From: Epibacterium sp. Ofav1-8
GTDB taxonomy: Bacteria > Pseudomonadota > Alphaproteobacteria > Rhodobacterales > Rhodobacteraceae
Assembly: GCF_022348185.1 (NCBI RefSeq)
Contig: NZ_JAKRFD010000010.1
Span: forward strand, 124,001 to 188,000
Length of the DNA: 64,000 nt
Direction: 5' to 3'
Under the pieces are notes generated by a model. That model searched no databases. It saw nothing but the letters and a program-made list of their open reading frames with translations, and had not been told where the DNA came from. Below are positions 43,112 to 52,023 of the stretch, in pieces (within the stretch, counting starts at the first letter, position 1; each line of letters begins with the position of its first letter). The position numbers were made by a program, and so were the translations under genes.

Positions 43112-43843
43112 GCTCCGACGTCACTATCCATAGCTCTGAATAAACGGGAGCCACGTCTCTTTGAGGACGTTGAGCAACGCGGAACAAAAATTACGAGGTT
43201 TTGGCCTGCTGTTGGCTTAGTAGGCGGTAGCAGGCCAGATCCACGCCAACAAAAAAGAGAAATCCACCGAGGCCGTAGCTACATCCGCAGAAAAGGCCCC
43301 GGTTCCGCATGTGATGGCTAGCAGCCTGAAGCGGCCATAGACTGAAGTTTCTAGGCCAATGATGCTGCGCGTACGAAGCTCCAGGGTCTTCTTCCCGGAA
43401 GCGGACCCTGGGCATGACTAAGCTACCTCACGTGATGCTACGGGATGCGCCGGGGGCCGCGGAGCGCATATAGCGTCTATTTGCATAGTTGAGGTGATCG
43501 GGCACGATTTCTAGTCTGACCGGCCGAATGGATCTTCGCGTTGACCGGCAGCGTCACCCAAACGGGCAATCATCCGAGCCGCAACATTCTAAACAGCCCG
43601 TGATCTACTGTGCGGCATGATGCTCACGCTGGTTACGCCGCAGCCTAGTAGGATTAGTCCAAAACGGTTGCCCGACTTCCTTACAATTTCTGAGGAGCGG
43701 CACGGCAAAGGCTTCGTTCAATGATCTAACGGGCCCTCTGAGCCCGACCGCGATCATGAGCTCGGTCAATAGCTGCAATCTACATCCAAGTGTGTCTGAC
43801 ACCCGGGACCTGACTTACTGACCTGAGATCTAAGGTTGATGAA
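43112..43843. other. 732-bp gap without a supported gene
   Basis: Short frames on both strands lack ribosome sites and protein-like sequence. The base composition is mixed. No repeat of the A or B type was seen. It may hold decayed sequence. Confidence 0.6.
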
Positions 43844-44227
43844 TCACTCGAATAGATGCACCGCCTCTTCTCGCAAAATCGCTTTCAACTTATCGATTCC
43901 GACTGGTTTCGTGATGAAACGCCCCGACTCAAGTCCACGTGCTTCCGCAATCATGCGTGCTGCAAGTGCAGAACTGTGTGAACCTCCTGTTATAAAGCGA
44001 ATGCGCAAGCGTCTATTGATCGACTTCAACTCTTCGATCACTTGGATCCCGTCGACTTCGGGCATGTTGATATCTACGATCATAAGCGCCGGCCCATCCT
44101 CGGATGCTACTGCGGCTGCAAGCATGGCACCGTTTGCACAGGTCGTCACTGCCCAACCATCCGATTTTGCGACACGCGACACGAATTGCGAGAACTCTTC
44201 ATTATCATCGGCCACATAGAGTCGCAT
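43844..44227 (-). CDS. Single-domain response regulator
   Basis: A 127-residue receiver domain with no output domain. Acidic pair in YVADDNEE (Asp7/Asp8), phospho-acceptor Asp52 in MIVDINMPEVDG, Thr80 in FITGG and Lys107 in ITKPVG. It lies 48 bp downstream of the hybrid kinase on the same strand and is probably its output or relay partner. Confidence 0.92.
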   Translation of the reverse strand: MRLYVADDNEEFSQFVSRVAKSDGWAVTTCANGAMLAAAVASEDGPALMIVDINMPEVDGIQVIEELKSINRRLRIRFITGGSHSSALAARMIAEARGLESGRFITKPVGIDKLKAILREEAVHLFE

Positions 44228-44275
44228 CGTTATATCACCCCTATTCAGCGCGTTGCGGCAATCAAAAAACCGGAT

Positions 44276-46336
44276 TCACTGTTTCCTTAGCTTCTGAAGC
44301 CGACGCGCAAGCTGGTCGCGCGTGAAGGGCTTCGATATCAGTTCGACTTCTGGGTCTAGCTGTCCGTTGTGGACGATTGCATTTTCCGTGTAGCCCGACA
44401 TGAAGAGTACTTTGATCGTCGGCCAGAGTTCGTATGCGAGATCTGCTAGGCGCCGTCCATTCAAGCTCCCAGGCAGAATGACATCGGTGAGCAGGATGTC
44501 ATAGGATCGTGACTGTAGCAGTTCAGCGGCGGTATCACCTGTGAGCGCAGTGTCCACCTCGTATCCCAGCAATATCAGCGTGCGTTCGGCATAACGCAGT
44601 ATATGCGGATCGTCCTCCACCAGCAGAATAAAACCGTTCGCACTTGCCCGCAGGGCCGCCGAAGCAAGTTGCTCTCCAGATCCAGTTCCAGAAGCCGCAG
44701 TGTCACGAGGAAAGTACATTTTGACGCTCGTGCCTTGCCCGGGCTCAGAGTAAATTTTCACATGACCGCCGGATTGCTTTACGAAGCCGAAGACCATGCT
44801 CAGGCCAAGCCCACTGCCTTGACCTACGCCCTTTGTCGTGAAGAATGGGGTGAATGCCTCGCGGATGACGTCCGGCGTCATGCCCGTCCCGGTATCGGAA
44901 ACCGCGATCATGACGTACTGGCCCGGCGTCACTTCCAAATGCTGCGCGGCATATTCCGTATCAAGTCGGGTATTCGCGGTTTCGATGGTCAATCGACCGC
45001 CATCAGGCATCGCATCACGCGCATTCACGGCGAGGTTCAGCAACGCATTCTCGAACTGTCCTTGATCGAGGCGGGTCTTCCACAGCCCGCCAGCCCAGAC
45101 CACCTCGATATCCACGATCTCTCCCAAGGCACGTCGAAGCAGCGGATCGAGGTCGCGCAGGACCGTGTTGAGCGACAGCGATTGCGGCATCAGCGGTTGC
45201 TTGCGGGCAAAGGACAGCAGCCGCGAGGTCAGCGTTGCCCCCCGCAGCGTTGCGTCGCGGATCGCATTGGCGAGCTCCATCTCGAGCGCTTCCGGACGAT
45301 CTTTCTCGATCCCATCGATAATGAGCTCAGCATTCCCCAGAATCACCGAAAGAATGTTGTTAAAGTCATGTGCAATCCCGCCGGTCAGCTCACCGATCGC
45401 CTGCAACTTTTGCGCATGCCTCAGTTCGGTCTCGACGTTGACACGGCTCAATAGACTTGCCACAGCTTCGGATAAGATCTCGACTTCGGTTGGGAACTCA
45501 CAGGGACCCTGCAACACGAGGCACGACTTTGCTTCGGACCCGACGAACAGCGGCCAGACCGTGAGATCGCTCAGGTCGCATGGCGTCTTCGCGACCTCGT
45601 CCAGGGCCGAGCGCAACGTTTCAGCGCGGTCGGCCTCAGGCATATCCCAGAAATCGGCCAGTCCCATGGGCAGACAAAGGGAGGCATTCATGTCGAAGCT
45701 GCCCGCCAGTCGGCCATTCAAGGCTCGCAGCAGAAGCTGTCCGGCCTCAACGCCGATGACCGCAGCGCCAGGGCAGCCACAGGCTCGCCACAGTACGTCC
45801 AGTGCGTGATTCAGACTGGCGGGGTCGCCGGATTCGATCTCCGCAATATGCCGAACCGCAACCAGCGTCCGGTCCCGCGCCAGAGCGTTGCGTGAAAGCT
45901 CTGACTCGACCGCTTTACGGTGTTCGATTTCTAGGTCGAGCGCTGTGATCTTGTCGGCCAACAGTCTAAAGCGTCGAGACAGCTCCGTATCCGCCTTAAG
46001 CGCCACTGCGATTAAGGGCCGACCGTCCTCCCCAGCGACACGTTGCCCTTTTGCCGTCAGCGCGGCTCCGTCTGACAGTCGCCGGACGCGGGAAATCAGT
46101 GGGCTTGTGACGGTTGCCGCATCGTTGAGGAAACGGAGCAGATGCCCATCATCGCAATTGAGCAGATCGGTCAACCGACAGGTGGCGTCGGGAGGGCTCG
46201 CGACATAAAGCAAGTCCATGGCGCGAGGGCTTGCATATAGCAGCATGTGCGATCCCGCTTCGACGACCGCAAGCGCTTCGTCAGTCAAGGCAACGACTTG
46301 CTGAAGCGATAGGGACAACGTTCGCGACATGGGCAA
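44276..46336 (-). CDS. Hybrid sensor histidine kinase
   Basis: A 686-residue soluble kinase. Order: PAS-like N terminus (about 10-115), short coiled coil, GAF-like region (about 160-295), HisKA with phospho-His323 in GGIAHDFNN, HATPase (ALLNLAVNARDAMPDGG; SDTGTGMT; GSGLGLSMV) and a C-terminal receiver (LLVEDDPHILR; LLTDVILPG; ISKPF). No TM helices, so it senses a cytoplasmic cue. ATG lies 3 bp past the MetOD1 gene stop, a tightly coupled operon. Confidence 0.94.
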   Translation of the reverse strand: MPMSRTLSLSLQQVVALTDEALAVVEAGSHMLLYASPRAMDLLYVASPPDATCRLTDLLNCDDGHLLRFLNDAATVTSPLISRVRRLSDGAALTAKGQRVAGEDGRPLIAVALKADTELSRRFRLLADKITALDLEIEHRKAVESELSRNALARDRTLVAVRHIAEIESGDPASLNHALDVLWRACGCPGAAVIGVEAGQLLLRALNGRLAGSFDMNASLCLPMGLADFWDMPEADRAETLRSALDEVAKTPCDLSDLTVWPLFVGSEAKSCLVLQGPCEFPTEVEILSEAVASLLSRVNVETELRHAQKLQAIGELTGGIAHDFNNILSVILGNAELIIDGIEKDRPEALEMELANAIRDATLRGATLTSRLLSFARKQPLMPQSLSLNTVLRDLDPLLRRALGEIVDIEVVWAGGLWKTRLDQGQFENALLNLAVNARDAMPDGGRLTIETANTRLDTEYAAQHLEVTPGQYVMIAVSDTGTGMTPDVIREAFTPFFTTKGVGQGSGLGLSMVFGFVKQSGGHVKIYSEPGQGTSVKMYFPRDTAASGTGSGEQLASAALRASANGFILLVEDDPHILRYAERTLILLGYEVDTALTGDTAAELLQSRSYDILLTDVILPGSLNGRRLADLAYELWPTIKVLFMSGYTENAIVHNGQLDPEVELISKPFTRDQLARRLQKLRKQ

Positions 46337-46339
46337 TAC

Positions 46340-46864
46340 TCAGATAGATGCGCCAAAGAAATCGGTCTCGTTTCTCTGCGGCTCGTCCTTGGTTTCTTTG
46401 AGGTTCACGACTACGCGGCACCGTGCATCGCCGCGTGCGATCGCTTCCTCGATGCCAACGCGGGCATACCCGAGGTTCTCGGCCGCAATATGGCCGAAAA
46501 CATTGGCCGTCATCCTGCAAAGGGAGGGGCGACCGATGACCTTGTCGCCGAACGGGCAGGCCGAATTGACTAGAGTGATCGCCTCGTCGTCGATGCTTTC
46601 GATTGAAAAGCCGCCGTCGATCCGTTTCTTCAGGTGTACCAGCGCCGATGCGACCTGCGCTGGATCGAGCCTTTCCGTGCCGCAGGCGGCCCGATACGCT
46701 TGATTCAGCGCTCGTCCAATCAACAGGCCGACATGATTGACATAGGCCGAGGCCTCCTGCTCTCCGACGGTCTCTTCAAGTATCCCAGCCAATTCCCTAA
46801 TAACCGACCGCATGAAATTGTCCTTGTCCAGCCCTGGTTCAGGTATCGTGACATCAAATTCCAT
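46340..46864 (-). CDS. Methanogen output domain 1 (MetOD1) protein
   Basis: A 174-residue protein matching the MetOD1-type pattern: helical LDKDNFMRSVIRELAGILEE region, Cys residues in NSACPFGDKVIG and PSLCRMTANVFGHIAAE, and a closing GCRVVVNL-like strand (ARCRVVVNLKE). Proteins of this type sit beside histidine kinases in roseobacters and may be ligand sensors (recalled). ATG 46864 is used; the frame is open to 47119. It leads the kinase operon. Confidence 0.75.
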   Translation of the reverse strand: MEFDVTIPEPGLDKDNFMRSVIRELAGILEETVGEQEASAYVNHVGLLIGRALNQAYRAACGTERLDPAQVASALVHLKKRIDGGFSIESIDDEAITLVNSACPFGDKVIGRPSLCRMTANVFGHIAAENLGYARVGIEEAIARGDARCRVVVNLKETKDEPQRNETDFFGASI

Positions 46865-47470
46865 TAGAATCTCTATCCCCGGTTTCGGACCTGCGTTCAT
46901 TACAACTTTAGCATGCACCTTTTGGGTATCGTTTGTCAGCCCTTCATTTCCAACTTGGTGTTGGTCATTAGCGAAATTGCGAGCAGTAAGAATGGTCGGG
47001 ACAGATGGTCCCAAGATGCTGTTGAAGGCCAAAATTCTCTTCAAGATGTTTCGGCACTTCTCAACCTGCGACGTGAAGATCATGTTCAAACGCTGTCCGC
47101 TCGACTTGTTAAACTTCATTCTGATCGAAGAGTGTCACCGTATTTTGGTGCGCTTCGCGCCGCGGTCTTTGGCAAATGGATTCGGAGAGTAGTGCGCAAG
47201 GTAAAGATCCGCTTTTGTGATATTGGCTTGAATGTTCGCATCCGGAGCCAAGGATCGCTTCCCGTGACTCGCCGGGCCTTTAGGTCGGGCCATTTGATGC
47301 ACGTGCAGAACCGATGTCTTTTTTGGCTGACTGCGGCACTTGCTCTCGAACAAGCGAATGATGTGCTTTTAACTCTGTGCTTCGGGCGGCCTGTGCCAGA
47401 CTAGAGCTGAGAGCAGATTCCCGTCTCTCTCGAAGCATTTTGGGAAATGGACACTCTCACAACGCTTGAT

Positions 47471-47498
47471 AAGCCCCGCCGCAGTGCGGGGCTTTTTC
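47471..47498 (+). terminator. Rho-independent terminator near island right end
   Basis: Perfect 9-bp stem AAGCCCCGC/GCGGGGCTT (47471-47479/47486-47494), 6-nt loop, followed by TTTTCG. Confidence 0.85.
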
Positions 47499-47532
47499 GT
47501 TTCCAACTGCGCAGTATACGCGAGGCCCGACG

Positions 47533-47548
47533 AAGTGTTCCTTGGTTC
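47533..47548 (+). repeat. Candidate integrase arm site, right
   Basis: AAGTGTTCCTTGGTTC, identical and in the same direction as 12982-12997; lies 104 bp inside attR. Confidence 0.5.
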
Positions 47549-47652
47549 ACTGAACTTGGTTGAACCGAAATTGATTTGAAAGACCGTGATTTCATGTCCA
47601 ATGAAAAGAGTGCCTTGGGCCAAAAATCAGTACCTTGGCCTCAAGGTTCTTT

Positions 47653-47699
47653 GTTCACATCGAAGATGTCAGGAGTTCAAATCTCTTATCACCCACCAT
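47653..47699 (+). repeat. attR: 47-bp copy of the tRNA-Val 3' end
   Basis: Identical to 12885-12931. Upstream bases differ, so there is no tRNA 5' half here; it is only the duplicated attachment site. Confidence 0.95.
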
Positions 47700-48002
47700 T
47701 CTCCTTTTTCTGATAGCGATGGTCGAAGGCCAGGAACGCTGATGCGCGCGTCCCGGTGATGAGATGTGCTCAACCGTCCGCAAAATCACTCTCCCTTAAT
47801 TGATGCATCCCGGATGGCGCGGCGATGCGTTTCTTCCTGTTGGCATCGCTGGCGTGGGGTGGCACCGGCAGCCGGGCCAGGTCTGTCACAGCGGGCTTGA
47901 TCGCAGAGCGAAACAGCGCGACACTCGTGCACAGGTTGCACGTATTTTTCAGACACACGTCGGCGTGACGTCGCATTGACCCCAGCCATCGGGAGACATC
48001 TT

Positions 48003-50099
48003 TTGGGGAAGAATACATTCACTCTTGAGGATATCGATGCCTATCGGGGCCGGCCTGCGTTCACCGACGAAACCAAGGCGGAGATGGAAGCGCGCTGGAG
48101 CCGCCAGTCAAAGATCTATCAGCCGCAATTGGTCGATGTGAACGCTGAGCCGCAATTGCATGTCATCTGTCAGGCCTGCGGATGCCTTGGTCAGGCGGCG
48201 ACGATGCACATCGGCCATATCACCACCTGGAAGGAGCATGTGAAGGCGGCGATGCGCGCCCAGCAGGCCAACACGATTTCCACCCGCACCCTGATCGCGC
48301 TGTTCAACGATCCGTCAAACCTGCGCTGGGAGCATGCGGTCTGCAACGAGTCCCATGCCTTTGAGGAAGGTGATCCATTTGCCAAGGGGCTGGACCCGGA
48401 GATCAAACTGGCGATGCTGGCGCGGGTGAAATTCATCCGCGAAGGCGGGTTCGCGCCTGACGCCATCAAGCAGATGACGCCGCAAGAGTTCCAGCGCCAC
48501 GCCAATCGCAAATTTGTCCCCACCGGACAGGAGGGCGCACCGCAGGCCAGCGAGATGACGACCGGCGCGCAGATCAGCACGGCGGCGCTGCCGCCCCGGA
48601 TCGACAATGACGAGGAAAAACCCATCGATTTGGCGACGCTCACGCGCAAGAGCCTCGGCTGGTTCGGTGACACGCGCAAGGCGCTGTTTCGCGTCTGGAA
48701 CGGTCTGGGCTTGGTTGGTGATGTCGGGCAGATCACCTACCTCAGATGCGGATCCTGTCAGCGGTTCACCGAGGGCTCCTCGATGCATATGGGGCACAAG
48801 ACGGTCTGGAAATTGCATCTGCAAAACAAGGGTGTCACCAATCTCAAGGATGCCAAGATCGCCTATAACGATCTGGATAATCTGCGCTTCGAATGTTCCA
48901 AGTGCAACACCAGCCATGACTGGGAAAGCCTGACCGAAGAAGAACAGGACGCGCTTGATAACGCGTTGTACCGGGTTGCGGACCAAAGCGGGATGACGGA
49001 CGAGAGCCGGCTGATGCGCACCCTCGTGTTCGGCGAACTCAAGAACCTGCCGGACGATCTTGTGGTCGACGGCGAGCTGATGCGCCGGGTGGCGGCCTTT
49101 GCCCGGGCCCAGGGTGCAATGGAGGCGCTTGGCGCCATGGCCGAGGCGCTGGCCGGCGAGCTGGAAGCGGAACGCCGGGCGGCGGATTTGAGCGGTCAGG
49201 CCGTGATCGATGATGCCATCGCCAGCGAGGCCGAGTCACGCGCACATGAGGCCGAAGAGACCGCCCGGCAGATGCAGGACTACGTGATTGCGGAACGCGC
49301 GCGGTTCGAGCAGGAGGCGGCACAGGCCCACGACCGCGCCCAGGCGATGATCCATGAGGCCGAACTGGCCGCCAGTCAGGGTCGGGCGACCCAATCCGAC
49401 GTCGATCAGGCCTATTACGCGTTTGAACAGGTCAGGCAGGACTTTGAAGAGCGCAACCTGATGGTGTCCGGCCATGAACATGACACGGCACAGGCTGTTG
49501 GGGCGGCGCAGGAGGCCCGACATGTGGCCGAGGGGCTGATCCGCGATGCGCAGCTCTCTCGCGCGCGGTTCGAACAGGCCGACACTGCCCTGAAAACGCT
49601 GCGCGCCGAGAATGAACGTCAGCGCGAAGCCCGCGCTGAGGCGATGTATGGGATCGCCCGTCAGGCTGCCGATGACTGGAGTGCGGACGAACAGTATTAC
49701 ATGCTGCGCGGTGTTCTCGATCCGGCGCAGTTGGACGGGCTGAAGCTGTTGCAGGCCGCGCTGCGCGCCGAAGTCGATTATCCCCATGAAAACAGCGCGT
49801 TCCGAAAGGACCGGATCCTGAACGAAGTCGAACTTGGGCTGCGCTGGAGCAAGCTCGATTACAAATCGCCCGAGTTCAAGGATGCGGACAGCCGCCGGGC
49901 GCTGGTTGATCGCGCCTTTGCCTATGCCCATGCACGGGAGGCCGGGCTCCAGCGTTTGCCCGACCCCAAGCTGCGATTGGGCGGGCGGGAGGTGCCGATG
50001 GATCTGCTCTATGACAATCTGGTGGTGATCCGGGAAACCGGGCAACCCTCGGATGAGGTCAAGCGGATCTTCATGCAGAAGCTGAATGGCGCGTATTGA
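48003..50099 (+). CDS. Protein with two tandem GH-E-like nuclease domains and coiled coil
   Basis: A 698-residue protein. Two similar domains at about 55-120 and 248-312 each show CxxC, H(I/M)GH, W+xH, an ND-x-x-NLR-x-E block, CN-x-SH and a trailing Glu. That series matches GH-E-type HNH/EndoVII-fold nucleases known from polymorphic toxins. From about 370 to 570 the chain is a long Glu/Ala/Arg coiled coil, then a helical C terminus. There is no signal peptide. TTG 48003 is used (GGGAG 8 nt upstream); TTG 47976 is another option. It lies just outside attR, followed 23 bp on by a partner gene. Confidence 0.6.
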   Translation: MGKNTFTLEDIDAYRGRPAFTDETKAEMEARWSRQSKIYQPQLVDVNAEPQLHVICQACGCLGQAATMHIGHITTWKEHVKAAMRAQQANTISTRTLIALFNDPSNLRWEHAVCNESHAFEEGDPFAKGLDPEIKLAMLARVKFIREGGFAPDAIKQMTPQEFQRHANRKFVPTGQEGAPQASEMTTGAQISTAALPPRIDNDEEKPIDLATLTRKSLGWFGDTRKALFRVWNGLGLVGDVGQITYLRCGSCQRFTEGSSMHMGHKTVWKLHLQNKGVTNLKDAKIAYNDLDNLRFECSKCNTSHDWESLTEEEQDALDNALYRVADQSGMTDESRLMRTLVFGELKNLPDDLVVDGELMRRVAAFARAQGAMEALGAMAEALAGELEAERRAADLSGQAVIDDAIASEAESRAHEAEETARQMQDYVIAERARFEQEAAQAHDRAQAMIHEAELAASQGRATQSDVDQAYYAFEQVRQDFEERNLMVSGHEHDTAQAVGAAQEARHVAEGLIRDAQLSRARFEQADTALKTLRAENERQREARAEAMYGIARQAADDWSADEQYYMLRGVLDPAQLDGLKLLQAALRAEVDYPHENSAFRKDRILNEVELGLRWSKLDYKSPEFKDADSRRALVDRAFAYAHAREAGLQRLPDPKLRLGGREVPMDLLYDNLVVIRETGQPSDEVKRIFMQKLNGAY

Positions 50100-50122
50100 G
50101 GCACGGCAGGGGAAGAGTGAAC

Positions 50123-50683
50123 ATGGCACCCAGTTTGGACAGGCTGAACGACACCCAAGCGGATTTCATCCGCCGTTTCGTGCTGTCGGTCCCGGAAGCC
50201 ACCGGCGTTGAGGCGGCCCGTATCGACGCACCGGGGGGCGACCTCCCGGAGGCCGACACCATGAGCACGGCGCCGCTGGCGGGGGCGATCAGCCTGGTGG
50301 CGCTGCAAAAGGCGCGGTTGGGCTGGGACGGCGAGCGCAAGCGCGTGGCGGCGGAGTTGAAAAAGCTGGAAGCGGCGATGGTCGCAGCCTTCAAGGAGGC
50401 CGATGATGCGCGTGACATGGCGGGCATCGCAACAAAGGTCCACGGGGTGCTGGAGGTGATCGACGCGCGCCTGCTGGACACGCTGGACGCCGCGCTGACG
50501 GCCCCGGACGCGGGCGCGCGCGGGGCGTTGCTGTCGAAATCGGCGGGGCTGGTTGACCAGTATCTGGCCGATCTGGATGGGCATCCGCTGATCCAGCTGG
50601 TCGAACACAACCCGTTCCTGCGCGTGAATGTCACCACTGGCCTGCGCCGCGCACTGCGGGGGCTGCGGGCGGAACTGGTCTAA
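50123..50683 (+). CDS. Hypothetical helical partner of the double GH-E protein
   Basis: A 186-residue, mainly helical protein (VALQKARLGWDGERKRVAAELKKLEAA region; GALLSKSAGLVDQYLADLDGHP). Starts 23 bp after the nuclease-like gene in the same direction, with GGGGAAGAG upstream, so the two are co-transcribed. Could be an immunity or adaptor protein if the first gene is a toxin; nothing in the sequence proves this. Confidence 0.65.
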   Translation: MAPSLDRLNDTQADFIRRFVLSVPEATGVEAARIDAPGGDLPEADTMSTAPLAGAISLVALQKARLGWDGERKRVAAELKKLEAAMVAAFKEADDARDMAGIATKVHGVLEVIDARLLDTLDAALTAPDAGARGALLSKSAGLVDQYLADLDGHPLIQLVEHNPFLRVNVTTGLRRALRGLRAELV

Positions 50684-50842
50684 CCGGCGGCGCGTCGGGA
50701 AGGATCCCGGCGACAGGCCGACACGCGCGCAGATCGCAAGACCGACATCGGCGCAACACCCGCCGCCGGTGAAGGGCGGCTGCTGCGGATTGGCACGACA
50801 CCTATCGTGCGAGGTGCCGCTCCGGTTCAGGGCAACGGTTCG

Positions 50843-51799
50843 CTATGCGTGAAACCGATGTCGGTATTCGCCCGGTGTCAGCCCGACGATCCTATGGAAG
50901 ACCTTGCGAAACGCGCCGGCGTCGGCATAGCCCACCTCCCAGGAGATACGCTCGACAGGGTGGCGGCTGAATTGCAGCAGCTCCTGCGCCTTGGCCACGC
51001 GCAGGCGCTGGGTGTACTCCGTGGTCGTCAGGCCGGTGGCCTTGCGGAAACGGCGCAGCAAGGTGCGCTGCTCCAGCCCGGCCTCTGCCGCCAGGGTCGC
51101 AAGCCGCGCCTCCTTGCCCTCGTGCCGTTGCAGGAAATGCTGGACCTTGAGGACCGGCGCATCGCCATGGGTCAGCCGCGGGGCGAAGCCGCTGTAATAG
51201 CGCTGTTCCCGCCCCGGCGGGTCGACCAGCATCATCCGCGCTGTCTTTGACATGACAAGGGGGCCGAGGAAGCGGTCGACCAGCTTGAGCCCGAGATCGG
51301 TCCAGGACATCAGCCCACCCGCCGAAATGATGTCACCGCCATCGATGATGAGACGATCAGGGTCCAGATCGATTTCTGGAAAGCGGTCGCGGAAGGCATC
51401 GGCATAGGCCCAATGCGTGGTGACCGCGCGCTGTCTCAGCAATCCGGTCTCGGCCAAGAGGAACGCCCCACCGCAGACGGAGGCCAGGATCGCACCGTTT
51501 GCGTGGTGTCGGCGCAGCCAATCGGCGAGGGGGGCTGCGGTTTCGGCCCGGATCGGCGCGTCGAGCGAGGGCGGCAAAATCAGCACGTGCCAGGGATCAC
51601 CGGACGGCTCCGGCAGCGCCGGCGCAGTGTCGGCGGCCGTGCTGCTCATCGCCTCGATCATCCGGACCTGAAGCCCCCGCGTGTCTTCCTGTGGTTCCGG
51701 GGTCATGCGTGCGGCGACCTGAAACAGGTCTGCCAGCCCCATGGCGGCAGAGCGCTGCGCACCAGGGTAGAGGACGATGCCGATCCTCACCTCTCCCAT
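50843..51799 (-). CDS. GlxA-type AraC family regulator
   Basis: A 318-residue protein: DJ-1/PfpI-like N-terminal domain (about 1-170, with SVCGGAFLLAETGLL) and a C-terminal AraC DNA-binding domain (two HTHs: LAAEAGLEQRTLLRRFRKAT and ISWEVGYADAGAFRKVF). Length and order are typical. It diverges from the MBL hydrolase gene and probably controls it. Confidence 0.94.
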   Translation of the reverse strand: MGEVRIGIVLYPGAQRSAAMGLADLFQVAARMTPEPQEDTRGLQVRMIEAMSSTAADTAPALPEPSGDPWHVLILPPSLDAPIRAETAAPLADWLRRHHANGAILASVCGGAFLLAETGLLRQRAVTTHWAYADAFRDRFPEIDLDPDRLIIDGGDIISAGGLMSWTDLGLKLVDRFLGPLVMSKTARMMLVDPPGREQRYYSGFAPRLTHGDAPVLKVQHFLQRHEGKEARLATLAAEAGLEQRTLLRRFRKATGLTTTEYTQRLRVAKAQELLQFSRHPVERISWEVGYADAGAFRKVFHRIVGLTPGEYRHRFHA

Positions 51800-52023
51800 T
51801 TGTCGATATCACCCTCTTTAATGTCGATTGCGCCAATGGTGACAGGCCTACGCCGCTGCCAATTTGACGTCAAGAGAGACGCAGACGGACAAGACCCCGT
51901 CGAACGGGGCCTGACCGCCCTCGACATTCAAAGCAGGTCTTGGCCCGGTGGCACCCCGCCATCGGACCAGATCGCCGCGGCCAACGCGATGCGCCACATC
52001 GCCCTCAGACTTGGAGTGAGACC

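Larger units (their letters stand above)
46865..47652. other. Right-end gap of the island
   Basis: 788 bp with a candidate arm site (47533-47548) and a terminator (47471-47498). The 163-codon plus-strand frame 46913-47404 overlaps the kinase operon leader and lacks a ribosome site; I do not support it as a gene. Confidence 0.55.
12885..47699. mobile_element. Genomic island / gutted prophage integrated in tRNA-Val
   Basis: About 34.8 kb between the 47-bp repeats. Contents: tyrosine integrase and excisionase at the tRNA end, phage control and replication genes, HNH and small terminase, then cargo instead of phage structural genes, then endolysin remnant and holin-like gene, then further accessory genes. 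Base composition is patchy: AT-rich blocks at about 19.8-22.5, 30.0-31.3, 32.6-34.0 and 39.5-43 kb alternate with GC-rich ones. No complete virion or conjugation genes are seen, so it is not self-transferring by itself. Confidence 0.92.

Noticed and set aside
43191-43415. A 74-codon minus-strand frame with a hydrophobic end
   Set aside because: No ribosome site and no recognisable pattern; too weak to support.
46913-47404. A 163-codon plus-strand frame opposite the MetOD1 leader
   Set aside because: No ribosome site, overlaps the upstream part of the kinase operon, and composition is not protein-like.
47653-47699. A second tRNA-Val gene at the right end of the island
   Set aside because: Only the 3' half is present; the 5' acceptor and D arm are missing. 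It is attR.
47770-48018. Minus-strand frames of about 80 codons upstream of the double GH-E gene
   Set aside because: They overlap the likely start of that gene and look like shadow sequence.
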